Shown: piece after piece, positions 1-9,034 of the stretch
Numbering within the stretch: position 1 is the first letter of the stretch
Layout: each line of letters opens with the position of its first letter
Source of the DNA: Pauljensenia sp018375675
GTDB lineage: Bacteria; Actinomycetota; Actinomycetes; Actinomycetales; Actinomycetaceae
NCBI GenBank assembly: GCA_041432705.1
Contig: JAPWAE010000001.1
Coordinates: 310,001 to 374,000, forward strand
Direction: 5' to 3'
Length of the DNA stretch: 64,000 nucleotides
Notes under the pieces: model-generated
The model's input: only the letters and a program-made list of their open reading frames with translations
What the model was told of the DNA's origin: nothing
The model's database searches: none
Position numbers and translations under genes: made by a program

Positions 1-209
1 ACGCGGGACCAATCGACGTCGCCAACAAACGGAAGCAACGAGGGCAACAGGCTCGTCGTGATCGCGCCCCCAGAGATGGCCAGGTTGACGCGAGAACCGG
101 CTCCGGCCTCGTCGATGAGCGTACTGAGACGAGCGAGGAACGCACGGCCCACGGCCTCGTTCAGTTCCTCGACGGTCGGGTAGACCTCAAGCGTGTGGAC
201 AGCCACCAT
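1..209 (-). CDS. pgl: 6-phosphogluconolactonase, N-terminal part (runs off the window)
   Basis: Hydrolyses 6-phosphogluconolactone to 6-phosphogluconate in the oxidative pentose-phosphate pathway. Only about 69 N-terminal codons are present. They show the family start (VHTLEVYPTVEELNEAVG) and the phosphosugar-binding NLAISGG segment. The ATG at 209 lies two bases after the opcA stop, so it is the last visible gene of the tkt/zwf/opcA/pgl cluster. The assignment rests on these N-terminal motifs together with the neighbours. Confidence 0.85.
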   Translation of the reverse strand, partial: MVAVHTLEVYPTVEELNEAVGRAFLARLSTLIDEAGAGSRVNLAISGGAITTSLLPSLLPFVGDVDWSR

Positions 210-211
210 CG

Positions 212-1153
212 TCACTCGCCCTCAGAGCATGCAGCCAGCCGCGGGAGTTCCTTCGTGAGGAGCTCGCCATAGTAGACGTCCGGATCCATGCGACGCAGAT
301 CCTCCATGAGGGAGTCCTGCACGGAGCGGCGCGCGAGGTTTACGGAGCGATCTTCGAGGCCGGGGCGCGACAGGCGCGCGACCGACGAGGAGGCGCTACG
401 CGACAGCGAGACGGTCGTGTCGTCGTCGAAGAAGAACGTGATGTCTGTGATCGTGAGGGCCTCGGGGTCGACGACTCGCTCGACGGGCACGCCGAGCTGA
501 TGGTGCAGCCACGCGGCTACGAGGAAGGGTGAGGGGTGCGTGGCGTTACCCGCGACGCGGATCGACGTGGGCAGGCGGTCGAAGTCCTCTGCGACGGCGG
601 CGAGCAGCGCCCGCCACAGCGTGACGCCGGCCCACGCGAGATCCGTGTCGCCGGGGGTGTAGACGGCCGACAGCGCGGAGAGCGTGTCCATGGGGCACTC
701 GGTTGCGCGCGAATCGGTGATGCGCTTGACCGCGAGACGACCAAGCGGGTGCGCGCCCGGGTTCTGCGGGGGAACGACCGGCCAGTACGTAACGACCGGC
801 GTATCCGACTGGAGAAGCGGCATGACGAGCGAGTCGATGTTCGATGCAGCCGCACCGCGAGGCTCGAGGATGATGATGTCGGACAATCCCGCTGCGTCAC
901 CCACGCGAATCTGGGCATTGAGTCGAGCCGTGCCCTCGGTGGACTCGGGCTCGACGATGACGATCACGCGGCAGGGGTGCTCGCGCGAGACGGCGTCGGA
1001 GACCTCGATCGCGTTGTCGACATCGATGAGGTCTGGCACGCAGATGAGCAGCGTGAGGACACGGCTCAGAGCGGCGGAACCGCGCTCGTCGCGCAGCTCC
1101 ACGATGCGGGAGGCAACCTCGGCCGACGTGGTGTTCTTCAGGGTGATGATCAC
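212..1153 (-). CDS. opcA: Glucose-6-phosphate dehydrogenase assembly protein OpcA
   Basis: OpcA helps assembly or activation of glucose-6-phosphate dehydrogenase in cyanobacteria and actinobacteria. The 313-residue product has the family opening (VIITLKNTTSAEVASRIVELR) and the central PVVTYWPVVPPQNPGAHPLG segment. The reading frame stays open further upstream, but the GTG at 1153 is chosen because it overlaps the zwf stop by four bases (GTGA) and gives the normal family length. It sits directly between zwf and pgl, its usual place, and is probably translationally coupled to zwf. Confidence 0.92.
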   Translation of the reverse strand: MIITLKNTTSAEVASRIVELRDERGSAALSRVLTLLICVPDLIDVDNAIEVSDAVSREHPCRVIVIVEPESTEGTARLNAQIRVGDAAGLSDIIILEPRGAAASNIDSLVMPLLQSDTPVVTYWPVVPPQNPGAHPLGRLAVKRITDSRATECPMDTLSALSAVYTPGDTDLAWAGVTLWRALLAAVAEDFDRLPTSIRVAGNATHPSPFLVAAWLHHQLGVPVERVVDPEALTITDITFFFDDDTTVSLSRSASSSVARLSRPGLEDRSVNLARRSVQDSLMEDLRRMDPDVYYGELLTKELPRLAACSEGE

Positions 1154-2676
1154 GGGAGCCTCCAGAAACGGCCGTCGCGGGCCAGCATGTCGTGCGCGGA
1201 TTGGGGACCCCAGGCGCCGGGAGCGTAGGGTTCGGGCTGGCCCTGGGTCTCCCAGAAGGACAGGATCGGGTCCAGGATCTTCCATGAGGCCTCGACCTCG
1301 TGCTGGTGCGGGAAGAGGGGAGCGGAGCCGACGAGTGCGTCCAGGATGAGACGCTCGTAGGCCTCGGGCGAGTCCTCCGTGAAGGCGTGGCCGTAGGCGA
1401 AGTCCATGGTCACGTCACGCACCTGCATGGACGTGCCCGGCACCTTCGCGCCGAGCTTGAGGGTCAGGCCCTCGTCCGGCTGGACGCGGATGACGAGCGC
1501 ATTCTGGCCGGACTCGCTGAGATCGGAGTTGCCGAAGGGCACGTGGGCCGAGCGCTTGAAGATGACTGCGATCTCGGTGACCCGCTTGCCCAGGCGCTTG
1601 CCGGCACGCAGGTAGAAGGGCACGCCTGCCCAGCGGCGCGTGTCCACAAAGAGCTTGATCGCCGCGAAGGTCTCGGTGGTCGAGTCGGCCGGAATGCCGT
1701 CCTCCTCGAGATAGCCGCGCACCTGGTCACCGCCCTGCCAGCCGCCGGCGTACTGCCCGCGAGCCGTATCGATGGACAGGTCCTCGGGTAGGCGCACCGC
1801 GGAGAGCACCTTCTCCTTCTCCGCCCGGATTTCCTCGGGCGTGAAGTGGACGGGTTCCTCCATGGCGGTCAGCGCCATCAGTTGGAGCAGGTGGTTCTGG
1901 ATGATGTCGCGAGCCGCGCCGATGCCGTCGTAGTAGCCAGCGCGCGTGCCAATGCCGATGTCCTCGGCCATCGTGATCTGCACGGAATCGACGTAGTTCG
2001 CCTTCCAGAGGGGTTCGAACATGGCGTTCGCGAAGCGCATCGCCATGATGTTCTGGACGGTTTCCTTGCCCAGGTAGTGGTCGATGCGGAAGACATCCTG
2101 CTCGTCAAAGATCTGCGAGATGACGTTGGAGAGCTCTTGCGCGGACTCAAGGTCGTGTCCGAAAGGCTTCTCGATGATGACGCGACGCCATTCGCGACCC
2201 TGGCGCTTGTTGAGGCCCGTGTCGGACAGGTGCTTGGCCACGACGGGGAAGTACGAGGGCGGAATCGACAGGTAGAACGCGTGGTTGCCGCCGGTGCCGC
2301 GCGAGCGGTCGAGCTCGGCGACCGTGTCGGCCAGCTGGCGGTAGGCCTCCGGGTCGTCGAAGGTGCCCGAGACGAAGCGCAGGCCAGAGCGCAGCTGGTT
2401 CCACGTTCCCTCGTTAAAGCCGGTGCGGGTGTGCGCCTCGATGGACGCGCGCACGTATTCCTCGAAGTCCTGGGGACTCCAGTCGCGGCGAGCAAAGCCG
2501 GTGAGGGAGAACGCCGGGTGGAGCAAACCACGGTTAGCGAGGTCGTAGATAGCGGGAAGGAGCTTCTTGCGCGCAAGGTCGCCCGTGATGCCGAAGATGA
2601 CGAGGCCACACGGCGGGGAGATACGCGGAAGCCTGCGATCTTGGGGATCACGCAGGGTGGGAATCTCGTTGGTCAC
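1150..2676 (-). CDS. zwf: Glucose-6-phosphate 1-dehydrogenase
   Basis: Catalyses NADP-dependent oxidation of glucose-6-phosphate, the entry step of the oxidative pentose-phosphate pathway. The 508-residue protein has the N-terminal dinucleotide-binding motif GITGDLARKKLLPAIYDL and the active-site signature RIDHYLGKETVQN with its catalytic His and Lys. The length is normal. It is followed by opcA (4-base overlap) and pgl. A strong hairpin separates it from tkt upstream, so it probably has its own promoter in the 100 bp before the ATG. No tal gene lies between tkt and zwf, unlike many actinobacteria. Confidence 0.97.
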   Translation of the reverse strand: MTNEIPTLRDPQDRRLPRISPPCGLVIFGITGDLARKKLLPAIYDLANRGLLHPAFSLTGFARRDWSPQDFEEYVRASIEAHTRTGFNEGTWNQLRSGLRFVSGTFDDPEAYRQLADTVAELDRSRGTGGNHAFYLSIPPSYFPVVAKHLSDTGLNKRQGREWRRVIIEKPFGHDLESAQELSNVISQIFDEQDVFRIDHYLGKETVQNIMAMRFANAMFEPLWKANYVDSVQITMAEDIGIGTRAGYYDGIGAARDIIQNHLLQLMALTAMEEPVHFTPEEIRAEKEKVLSAVRLPEDLSIDTARGQYAGGWQGGDQVRGYLEEDGIPADSTTETFAAIKLFVDTRRWAGVPFYLRAGKRLGKRVTEIAVIFKRSAHVPFGNSDLSESGQNALVIRVQPDEGLTLKLGAKVPGTSMQVRDVTMDFAYGHAFTEDSPEAYERLILDALVGSAPLFPHQHEVEASWKILDPILSFWETQGQPEPYAPGAWGPQSAHDMLARDGRFWRLP

Positions 2677-2780
2677 GAGTGGTCGCTCCGTTCGCTAGAG
2701 GTGAGGAAGAGGCCGGGGCCCGAACGCTTCGCCCGCAGGGGGAAATGGAACGGGACCGAGGACCCACACATGTGTAAGAG

Positions 2781-2822
2781 AATAGGGCTGCTGGCACGCC
2801 CTCGCGCGCCAGCAGCCCTATC
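2781..2822 (-). terminator. Hairpin terminator after tkt
   Basis: A perfect 13-bp inverted repeat (2782-2794 with 2809-2821, plus one more inner C-G pair) with a loop of about 12 nt lies 23 bp beyond the tkt stop. On the minus strand it is followed by TTCTCTTAC, only moderately T-rich. It probably ends tkt transcription ahead of zwf. Confidence 0.75.
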
Positions 2823-2844
2823 TTCAGTTCAGTTGACTACAAAG

Positions 2845-4929
2845 TCACGAACGGGCGGCCTCGATGGACTCCTTCGCGGCGGCGGCGACGTGCTCGGCGT
2901 CGATGCCGTACTCCTTGAAGAGGAGTTCTCCCGGCGCGGAGGCGCCGAAGTGCTCGATGGAGACCGCGCGGCCGGCGTCGCCGATCCAGCGGTACCACGG
3001 CAGGGCGATGCCGGCCTCGACGGAGACTCGGGCGCGCACCGACGGCGGCAGGACGGAGTCGCGGTACTCGCGGTCCTGGGCCTCGAACCAGTCGAGGCAG
3101 GGCACGGAGACGACGCGGGCAGCGACGCCGTCGGCGGCCAGGGCATCGCGTGCCTCAAGGGCGACGGAGACCTCGGAGCCGGAGGCCAGCAGGATCACGT
3201 CGGGCGTGCCCTCGGTGTCGGCCAGGACGTAGGCGCCGCGAGCGAGGTCCTCGGTGGTGGCCAGGCCGGTGCCTTCGCCGCGCGCAGGGTTGGGCAGGTT
3301 CTGGCGCGACAGGATGATGGCGGCCGGGTGGGACTGCTCGAGGATGGCCTTCCAAGACGCGGCCGTCTCGGCGGCATCGGCGGGACGCACGACAGCGAAA
3401 TTCGGGATCGCGCGGTAGGAGGCCAGGTGCTCGATCGGCTGGTGGGTTGGGCCGTCCTCGCCCACGCCGATGGAGTCGTGGGTCCACACGTAGGTGACAG
3501 GAAGATCCATGAGGGCCGCGAGACGCACAGCGCCGCGCATGAAGTCGGAGAACACGAAGAACGTGCCACCGTAGGCGCGGGTGAAGCCGTCGGCGGCGAT
3601 GCCGTTGAGGGCAGCGCCCATCGCGAACTCGCGCACGCCGAAGTGCAGGTTACGGCCGAATTCGTCGCCGCTGAAGGACGAGGAGGATCGGTGCGCGGGC
3701 AGGAACGAAGGCTCGCCCTTCAGGAAGGTGTTGTTGGAGCCGGCGAGGTCGGCGGAGCCACCCCACAGCTCGGGCAGCACGGGCGCGATAGCGTTGAGGA
3801 CCTGGCCGGAGGCGGCGCGGGTCGCGATGGCCTTGCCCTCTTCGAAGGTGGGCAGCGAGGCTTCCCAGCCCTCGGGCAGGCGGCCCTCGAGGAGGCGCTC
3901 CAGCAGGGCGGCCTGCTCGGGGTGAGCGGCCTTCCACGCCTCGAAGCGGGCGTCCCAGTCCTTGCGGTACTCCGCGGCGCGGGCAGCGGCGCGGGCGCGG
4001 ACCTCGTCCACGATCGCGGCGTCGGCGTCGAACATCTTCTCGGGATCGGCGCCCAGAGCTTCCTTCAGACCCTTGAGAGCCTCGGAGCCGAGCTTGGAGC
4101 CGTGGATACCGCCGGTGTTCTGCTTGCCGGGGGTAGGCCATCCGATGATGGTGCGCAGCGCGATGAGCGAGGGCTTCTTGGTCTCGGCCTTGGCGGCGTC
4201 GAGGGCGTCGTTCAGGGCAGCGGTGTTCTCCTCGTAGGAGCCGTCCTCGCCGAGCCAGTCGACGCGCTGGACGTGCCAGCCGTAGGCCTCGTAGCGGGCC
4301 AGAACATCCTCGTTGAAGGCGATCGAGGTGTCGTCCTCGATGGAGATGTGGTTGTCGTCCCAGATGACCGTGATGTTGCCCAGCTCCTGGGTGCCCGCGA
4401 GGGAGGAGGCCTCGGCAGAGACGCCTTCCTCGAAGCAACCATCGCCGGCGATGACGTAGACGTTGTGGTCGAAGACGGACTCGCCGAGGGGGGTCTCGGG
4501 ATCGAGCAGGCCGTGGACGCGGCGGGCGTTCATAGCGAAACCGACGGCGGAGGCGATGCCGGTGCCCAGCGGGCCGGTGGTAATCTCAACACCCTTGGTG
4601 TGGCCGTACTCGGGGTGGCCCGGGGTCAGGGAGCCGGCGGTGCGCAGCGTCTTGATGTCGTCGAGTTCGAGACCGAAGCCGGACAGGTAGAGCTGGACGT
4701 ACTGGGTCAGCGACGAGTGTCCGGCCGACAGGATGAAGCGGTCGCGGCCGATCCAGCGCGGGTCGGCCGGGTCGACGTTCATGACCTTGTTGTAGAGGAG
4801 GTAGGCGGCGGGGGCGAGTGAGATGGCGGTACCGGGGTGGCCCGATCCGGCCTGCTCGACGGCGTCGGCGGCGAGGAGCTTAGCGGTCTTGACCGCTTCG
4901 TCATCGATGTGATCCCAGTGAAGTGACAC
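2845..4929 (-). CDS. tkt: Transketolase
   Basis: Thiamine-diphosphate-dependent transketolase of the non-oxidative pentose-phosphate pathway, 694 residues. Visible motifs include the substrate His region GHSSLTQY, the ThDP/Mg-binding GDGCFEEGVSAEASS...WDDNHISIE block, the catalytic Glu region FGVREFAMG, and THDSIGVGEDGPTHQPIEHLAS. The frame extends upstream, but the GTG at 4929 (start VSLHWDHIDDEAV) is preceded by GGAG at a good distance and matches family N-termini. It is divergent from xerD and ends at a hairpin terminator. Confidence 0.96.
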   Translation of the reverse strand: MSLHWDHIDDEAVKTAKLLAADAVEQAGSGHPGTAISLAPAAYLLYNKVMNVDPADPRWIGRDRFILSAGHSSLTQYVQLYLSGFGLELDDIKTLRTAGSLTPGHPEYGHTKGVEITTGPLGTGIASAVGFAMNARRVHGLLDPETPLGESVFDHNVYVIAGDGCFEEGVSAEASSLAGTQELGNITVIWDDNHISIEDDTSIAFNEDVLARYEAYGWHVQRVDWLGEDGSYEENTAALNDALDAAKAETKKPSLIALRTIIGWPTPGKQNTGGIHGSKLGSEALKGLKEALGADPEKMFDADAAIVDEVRARAAARAAEYRKDWDARFEAWKAAHPEQAALLERLLEGRLPEGWEASLPTFEEGKAIATRAASGQVLNAIAPVLPELWGGSADLAGSNNTFLKGEPSFLPAHRSSSSFSGDEFGRNLHFGVREFAMGAALNGIAADGFTRAYGGTFFVFSDFMRGAVRLAALMDLPVTYVWTHDSIGVGEDGPTHQPIEHLASYRAIPNFAVVRPADAAETAASWKAILEQSHPAAIILSRQNLPNPARGEGTGLATTEDLARGAYVLADTEGTPDVILLASGSEVSVALEARDALAADGVAARVVSVPCLDWFEAQDREYRDSVLPPSVRARVSVEAGIALPWYRWIGDAGRAVSIEHFGASAPGELLFKEYGIDAEHVAAAAKESIEAARS

Positions 4930-5056
4930 GTTGGTCTCCAGTGGTTGGGCCCCAGCGTTGGGGCGGAAATGGTTTACCGCGTCACAGTCTAGCGAAAATG
5001 TGCGCATGCCGATAGCGCTCACGCACATATGTTGCATAGTCGCTTACCCTGTCACC

Positions 5057-6004
5057 ATGACATCCCTCGAAGCTCTCGTCCGCGACTGGGTGGACTATCT
5101 GCGCGTCGAAAAAGGGGCGTCCGCGCATACAGTTTCAAACTATCGCCGCGACGTCGCCCGCTACGCGTTTGACATGAAGAGCCGAGGGAAAGCCAACGTC
5201 GAAGATGTCAGCGCTTCGGATATTGAGGATTACACGATGCGCCTGGCATCTGGGCAGGTCACCGGAATTCCGGCTGCTGCCTCGTCGGTGGCGCGCGCGT
5301 CGGCGGCTATTCGCGGACTCCATAAGTACGCGATGACCGAGGGGGCTGTTGGAACCGATGCGGCTGCGCAGTTGCATGCCCCGCGTCAGGGGCGCCACCT
5401 CCCCAAGGCCCTGTCCGTTGACGAAGTGGGACGGCTGCTGGACGCGGCCCACGCCGACGACTCTCCGATCGGCCTGCGCGATGCTGCCCTCCTCGAGCTC
5501 CTCTATGCGACGGGGGCCCGGGTCTCCGAGGCCGTCTCGCTCAGCGCCGATGACCTTGATCTGGATGGAGACGTTCCTGTCGTGCGCCTGTTCGGCAAGG
5601 GACGTAAGGAGCGGATCGTTCCCGTCGGGTCGTTCGCCGTGGATGCCCTCGACGCGTATCGGGTGCGCGCCCGCCCTGCCCTCGCCGCACGAGGCCGGGG
5701 ATCCACCGCGTTTTTCCTGAACTCTCGGGGAGGCGCGCTGTCCCGGCAGAGCGCATGGACCGCGATCCGGCGCGCGGCGGAGGCTGCGCAGCTGGGGGAG
5801 CGGGTGTCCCCGCATACGCTGCGGCACTCCTTTGCGACGCACCTACTCGAAGGAGGTGCGTCCGTTCGAGAGGTGCAGGAGCTTCTCGGGCATGCGTCGG
5901 TGGCGACGACTCAGATCTACACGCAGGTGACTGCTGCCGCGCTGCGCGAAGTCTTTACGCTCTCGCACCCTCGGGCGCGTGGCACCGACGCATCCGCGCG
6001 GTGA
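5057..6004 (+). CDS. xerD: Tyrosine recombinase XerD
   Basis: Site-specific recombinase acting with XerC at dif to resolve chromosome dimers. The 315-residue protein has an N-terminal SAM-like core-binding domain (about 1-105) and a C-terminal catalytic domain. All expected catalytic residues are visible: Arg155 (ATGARVSE), Lys181 (FGKGRKERIVP), His253 and Arg256 (HTLRHSFATHLL), His279 (LLGHASVATTQ) and Tyr288. The ATG at 5057 is chosen from family N-termini (MTSLEALVRDWVDYL). It heads the xerD-parA-scpAB-rluB operon, a conserved actinobacterial arrangement. Confidence 0.93.
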   Translation: MTSLEALVRDWVDYLRVEKGASAHTVSNYRRDVARYAFDMKSRGKANVEDVSASDIEDYTMRLASGQVTGIPAAASSVARASAAIRGLHKYAMTEGAVGTDAAAQLHAPRQGRHLPKALSVDEVGRLLDAAHADDSPIGLRDAALLELLYATGARVSEAVSLSADDLDLDGDVPVVRLFGKGRKERIVPVGSFAVDALDAYRVRARPALAARGRGSTAFFLNSRGGALSRQSAWTAIRRAAEAAQLGERVSPHTLRHSFATHLLEGGASVREVQELLGHASVATTQIYTQVTAAALREVFTLSHPRARGTDASAR

Positions 6005-6021
6005 TGAATTAGGATGGGGAC

Positions 6022-6885
6022 GTGACCACGAACTCGCACCCTACGCTGACGCCCGACCTGCACGAAGAGCCGGTCGATTTTCCCGTGCCCGCGCCGCTGT
6101 CGGGGCATGGTCCCGCCCGTGTGATCGCGATGTGCAACCAGAAGGGTGGAGTCGGCAAGACGACGACCACCATCAACCTGGGTGCCGCGCTGGCCGAGTA
6201 TGGTCGCCGTGTGCTGATCGTGGACTTCGACCCCCAGGGTGCCGCTTCTGTCGGCCTGGGGATCAATGCGCTCGATATGGAACAGACGATTTACACGCTG
6301 CTCATGAACCCGAAGGCTGACGTCAAGGCGACGATCTGCCACACGTCGACGGAGAACCTTGACATTATCCCCGCGAACATTGACCTGTCTGCGGCGGAGG
6401 TCCAGCTCGTCAACGAGGTCGCCCGTGAGAGCGCTCTGGCTCGCGTCCTGCGTCATGTCGAATCCGACTACGACGTGGTCCTCATCGACTGCCAGCCGTC
6501 CCTCGGCCTGCTCGCGGTCAATGCTCTGACGGCAGCTCACGGCGTCATCGTTCCGGTCGAGGCCGAGTTCTTCGCGCTGCGTGGCGTGGCCCTGCTGGTC
6601 GAGACCATTGAGACGGTGCGTGATCGCATCAACCCGCGCCTGAAGATTGACGGTATCGTCGCCACGATGGTCGACTCGCGCACGCTGCACTCGCGCGAGG
6701 TCCTCCAGCGCCTGCAGGAGGCTTTCGGCGATCTCGTGTTCGATACCCGTATCGGGCGCACGATCAAGTTCCCGGATGCCTCCGTGGCCACCGAGCCGAT
6801 CATCTCCTACGCCCCCAACCACGCGGGCGCCCACGCGTACCGTCGACTCGCGCGGGAAGTCATCGCCCGTGGCGACGCGGCCTGA
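6022..6885 (+). CDS. ParA-family ATPase linked to scpAB
   Basis: A 287-residue ParA/Soj-like ATPase. It has a poorly conserved N-terminal stretch of about 33 residues, the deviant Walker A NQKGGVGKTTTT, the VDFDPQGAAS switch region and the LIDCQPSLGLL Walker B region. ParA proteins bind DNA non-specifically as ATP dimers. This copy is not beside a parB gene but immediately before scpA (17-bp overlap), the conserved arrangement for the second actinobacterial ParA. A role in chromosome organisation together with ScpAB/SMC is inferred from context. The GTG start follows the xerD stop by 17 bp. Confidence 0.9.
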   Translation: MTTNSHPTLTPDLHEEPVDFPVPAPLSGHGPARVIAMCNQKGGVGKTTTTINLGAALAEYGRRVLIVDFDPQGAASVGLGINALDMEQTIYTLLMNPKADVKATICHTSTENLDIIPANIDLSAAEVQLVNEVARESALARVLRHVESDYDVVLIDCQPSLGLLAVNALTAAHGVIVPVEAEFFALRGVALLVETIETVRDRINPRLKIDGIVATMVDSRTLHSREVLQRLQEAFGDLVFDTRIGRTIKFPDASVATEPIISYAPNHAGAHAYRRLAREVIARGDAA

Positions 6886-7735
6886 CAGTCTCGAGGTTCA
6901 GGGGGAGTTTGACCTCTTCGCGGTCTCGCTCCCGGTTTTTGAAGGTCCTTTCGATCTTCTCCTGTCGCTGATCGCGCGCAAGAAGCTCGACATTACCGAG
7001 GTCGCGCTCGCGCAGGTGACCGACGAGTTTATCGCGTTTATGAAGGCGTCCCCGGATCTGTCGCGTACGACGGAGTTCCTGGTTGTCGCGGCGACGCTAC
7101 TCGACATGAAGGCAGCGCATTTGCTGCCCAGCGTCGACGAGGAGGAGAACGCGTCCGAGGCTGACCTGGAGGCCCGCGATCTCCTGTTCTCGCGGCTCCT
7201 GCAGTACAGGGCTTTCAAAGAAGCGGCGAAGAATCTCGACGCGCGGATGGGGGAGTATGGCTCCTACATCGCCAGGGATGTGCCTCTCGAGCCGCATTTC
7301 GCGAGCCTCTTGCCCGAGCTTCGGTGGCTGACAACCCCCGAAGACCTTGCTCGTTTGGCGGCCGATGCCCTGTCATCGACGAGCCCGACGGTTCAGGTCG
7401 CCCATCTGCACGATCCGGTTGTGCCCGTGCGCGAGCAGGCCCTCGTTGTCTCGGCGATGCTGGCCGATGCGGGGTGCATGACCTTTCACGACCTCGTCGA
7501 GGACGCGCCGACGCGCGCGGTCGTCGTCTCGCGTTTCCTCGCGCTCCTCGAGCTCTACCGGCGTGGCGCGGTCGAGTTCGAGCAGGACGACGCGCTCGGA
7601 ACGCTGTCGATTACGTGGACGGGTGGTGACGGCAGCGTCGATATCGACGTGGATGACTACACGGGGGCCGATGACGCGGACTCGTCCCTCCGTGATGACC
7701 CGATGAGTAGCGAAGGAGAAGGCGTCGATGACTGA
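6869..7735 (+). CDS. scpA: Segregation and condensation protein A
   Basis: Kleisin subunit of the bacterial SMC-ScpA-ScpB condensin, 288 residues. The N-terminal kleisin signature FEGPFDLLLSLIARKKLDITEVALAQVTDEF is clear (residues are given by eye, roughly 20-50), followed by an acidic linker (DEEENASEADLEARD) and a winged-helix C-terminal part. The GTG at 6869 overlaps the end of parA and gives a normal N-terminus. The acidic C-terminal tail (VDIDVDDYTGADDADSS) is an extra. The stop overlaps the scpB ATG by eight bases, indicating coupled translation of partner subunits. Confidence 0.93.
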   Translation: MATRPDSLEVQGEFDLFAVSLPVFEGPFDLLLSLIARKKLDITEVALAQVTDEFIAFMKASPDLSRTTEFLVVAATLLDMKAAHLLPSVDEEENASEADLEARDLLFSRLLQYRAFKEAAKNLDARMGEYGSYIARDVPLEPHFASLLPELRWLTTPEDLARLAADALSSTSPTVQVAHLHDPVVPVREQALVVSAMLADAGCMTFHDLVEDAPTRAVVVSRFLALLELYRRGAVEFEQDDALGTLSITWTGGDGSVDIDVDDYTGADDADSSLRDDPMSSEGEGVDD

Positions 7736-8288
7736 CAATGACCTGCGTGCTCCGATCGAAGCGATCCTCATGATCGCCTCTGAGCCGGTTGCCGCTTCCG
7801 ACCTCGCTGATGTCCTCGACGTCAGCGTTGATGCAGTGGAAGAACAGCTGCGCGCCCTCGCCGCCGAGTACCTGGGGGACGACACACACGAGCCCCGAGG
7901 ATTCGAGCTTCGTGAGGTAGCGGGCGGCTGGCGCATCTATTCGGCGCGCGCCTACGCGGATATCGTGGGGCGCTTCGTCGTCGGCTCCTCGCACGCGCGC
8001 CTGTCTCAGGCTGCTCTTGAGACGCTGGCGGTCATCGCCTATCGTCAGCCCATTTCGAGGGCGCGAATTTGCCGTATTCGTGGGGTGAATGTGGACGGCG
8101 TCGTGCGTACGCTGCTCGCCCGAGGCCTCGTGGAAGAGACGGGACTGACACCGTCTGGCGCGCGCCTGTACGGGACGACCGGGGAATTTCTTGAGAAAAT
8201 GGGATTAATGAGCCTGTCGGAGCTGGTACCGTTGGCACCCTACCTGCCAGACGCCGATGCGCTGGAGGAATTGGAGGAAGAACTATGA
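7728..8288 (+). CDS. scpB: Segregation and condensation protein B
   Basis: Winged-helix partner of ScpA in the SMC complex, 186 residues. Recognisable features are the first winged helix (PIEAILMIASEPVAASDLADVL), the second (LSQAALETLAVIAYRQPISRARICRIRGVNVDGVVRTLLARGLVEE) and the C-terminal FLEKMGLMSLSELVPLAPYLP segment. It overlaps scpA by eight bases and rluB by four (ATGA). Confidence 0.95.
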   Translation: MTDNDLRAPIEAILMIASEPVAASDLADVLDVSVDAVEEQLRALAAEYLGDDTHEPRGFELREVAGGWRIYSARAYADIVGRFVVGSSHARLSQAALETLAVIAYRQPISRARICRIRGVNVDGVVRTLLARGLVEETGLTPSGARLYGTTGEFLEKMGLMSLSELVPLAPYLPDADALEELEEEL

Positions 8289-9034
8289 GGGCTAACCCCT
8301 ACACCGAGGGTGGAGTGCGCCTGCAGAAGGTGCTCGCCCAGGCTGGCGTCGCATCCAGGCGCGCGTCCGAACAGATGATCGCCGACGGCCGCGTGAGCGT
8401 CGATGGCACCGTGGTCCGTAACCAGGGCGTGCGCGTGGACCCGGCGAAGCAGGTCATTCACGTGGACGGGGAGCGCCTGATCCTGGATGAGACGAAGCAT
8501 ATCGTGCTGGCCGTCAATAAGCCGATCGGCACGGTGTCCACGATGAGCGACCCGGAGGGCCGCCCCACGATTGCCGACCTGATCGCCGACTACCCCGAGC
8601 GTCTGTACCACGTAGGCCGCCTCGACATCGACACGTCGGGCCTGCTGTTGCTGACCAACGACGGCGAGCTGGCGAACCGTCTGACGCACCCCAAGTACGA
8701 GATTCGCAAGACCTACGTGGCGCGTCTGCACGGCGAGGTCAAGCCCGGCGTCAAGCGCACCCTCATGAATGGCATTGAGCTGGAGGACGGCCCGATCAAG
8801 GTTGATTCCTTCCGCATCGTCGACACCTACGGCGATATCACGACCGTCGAAATCGTTGTGCACGAGGGCCGCAACCGCCTCGTGCGCCGCATGATGGATG
8901 CTGTTGGCTACCCGGTGCGCGAGCTCGTCCGCACGGGCTTCGGTCCGATCTCTCTCGACCACCTCAAGCAGGGCACGACCCGCCGCGTCAAGGGCAACGC
9001 GCTGAGCGCACTGTACGGAGCCGTCGGACTGTGA
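8285..9034 (+). CDS. rluB: Ribosomal large-subunit pseudouridine synthase RluB
   Basis: Pseudouridine synthase of the RsuA/RluB family that modifies 23S rRNA. The 249-residue protein begins with an S4 RNA-binding domain (RLQKVLAQAGVASRRASEQMI) and has the catalytic motif GRLDIDTSGLLLLTNDGELANRL with the nucleophilic Asp in RLD. The C-terminal EGRNRLVRRMMDAVGYPV block is typical. The ATG overlaps the scpB stop and the stop overlaps the tyrA GTG. Confidence 0.94.
   Translation: MRANPYTEGGVRLQKVLAQAGVASRRASEQMIADGRVSVDGTVVRNQGVRVDPAKQVIHVDGERLILDETKHIVLAVNKPIGTVSTMSDPEGRPTIADLIADYPERLYHVGRLDIDTSGLLLLTNDGELANRLTHPKYEIRKTYVARLHGEVKPGVKRTLMNGIELEDGPIKVDSFRIVDTYGDITTVEIVVHEGRNRLVRRMMDAVGYPVRELVRTGFGPISLDHLKQGTTRRVKGNALSALYGAVGL

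Noticed and set aside
1846..4821. A 991-codon open frame on the plus strand over zwf and tkt
   Set aside because: It is antisense to two clear enzymes, and its translation is low-complexity Gly/Val/Asp/Arg-rich as expected from complementing GC-rich codons.
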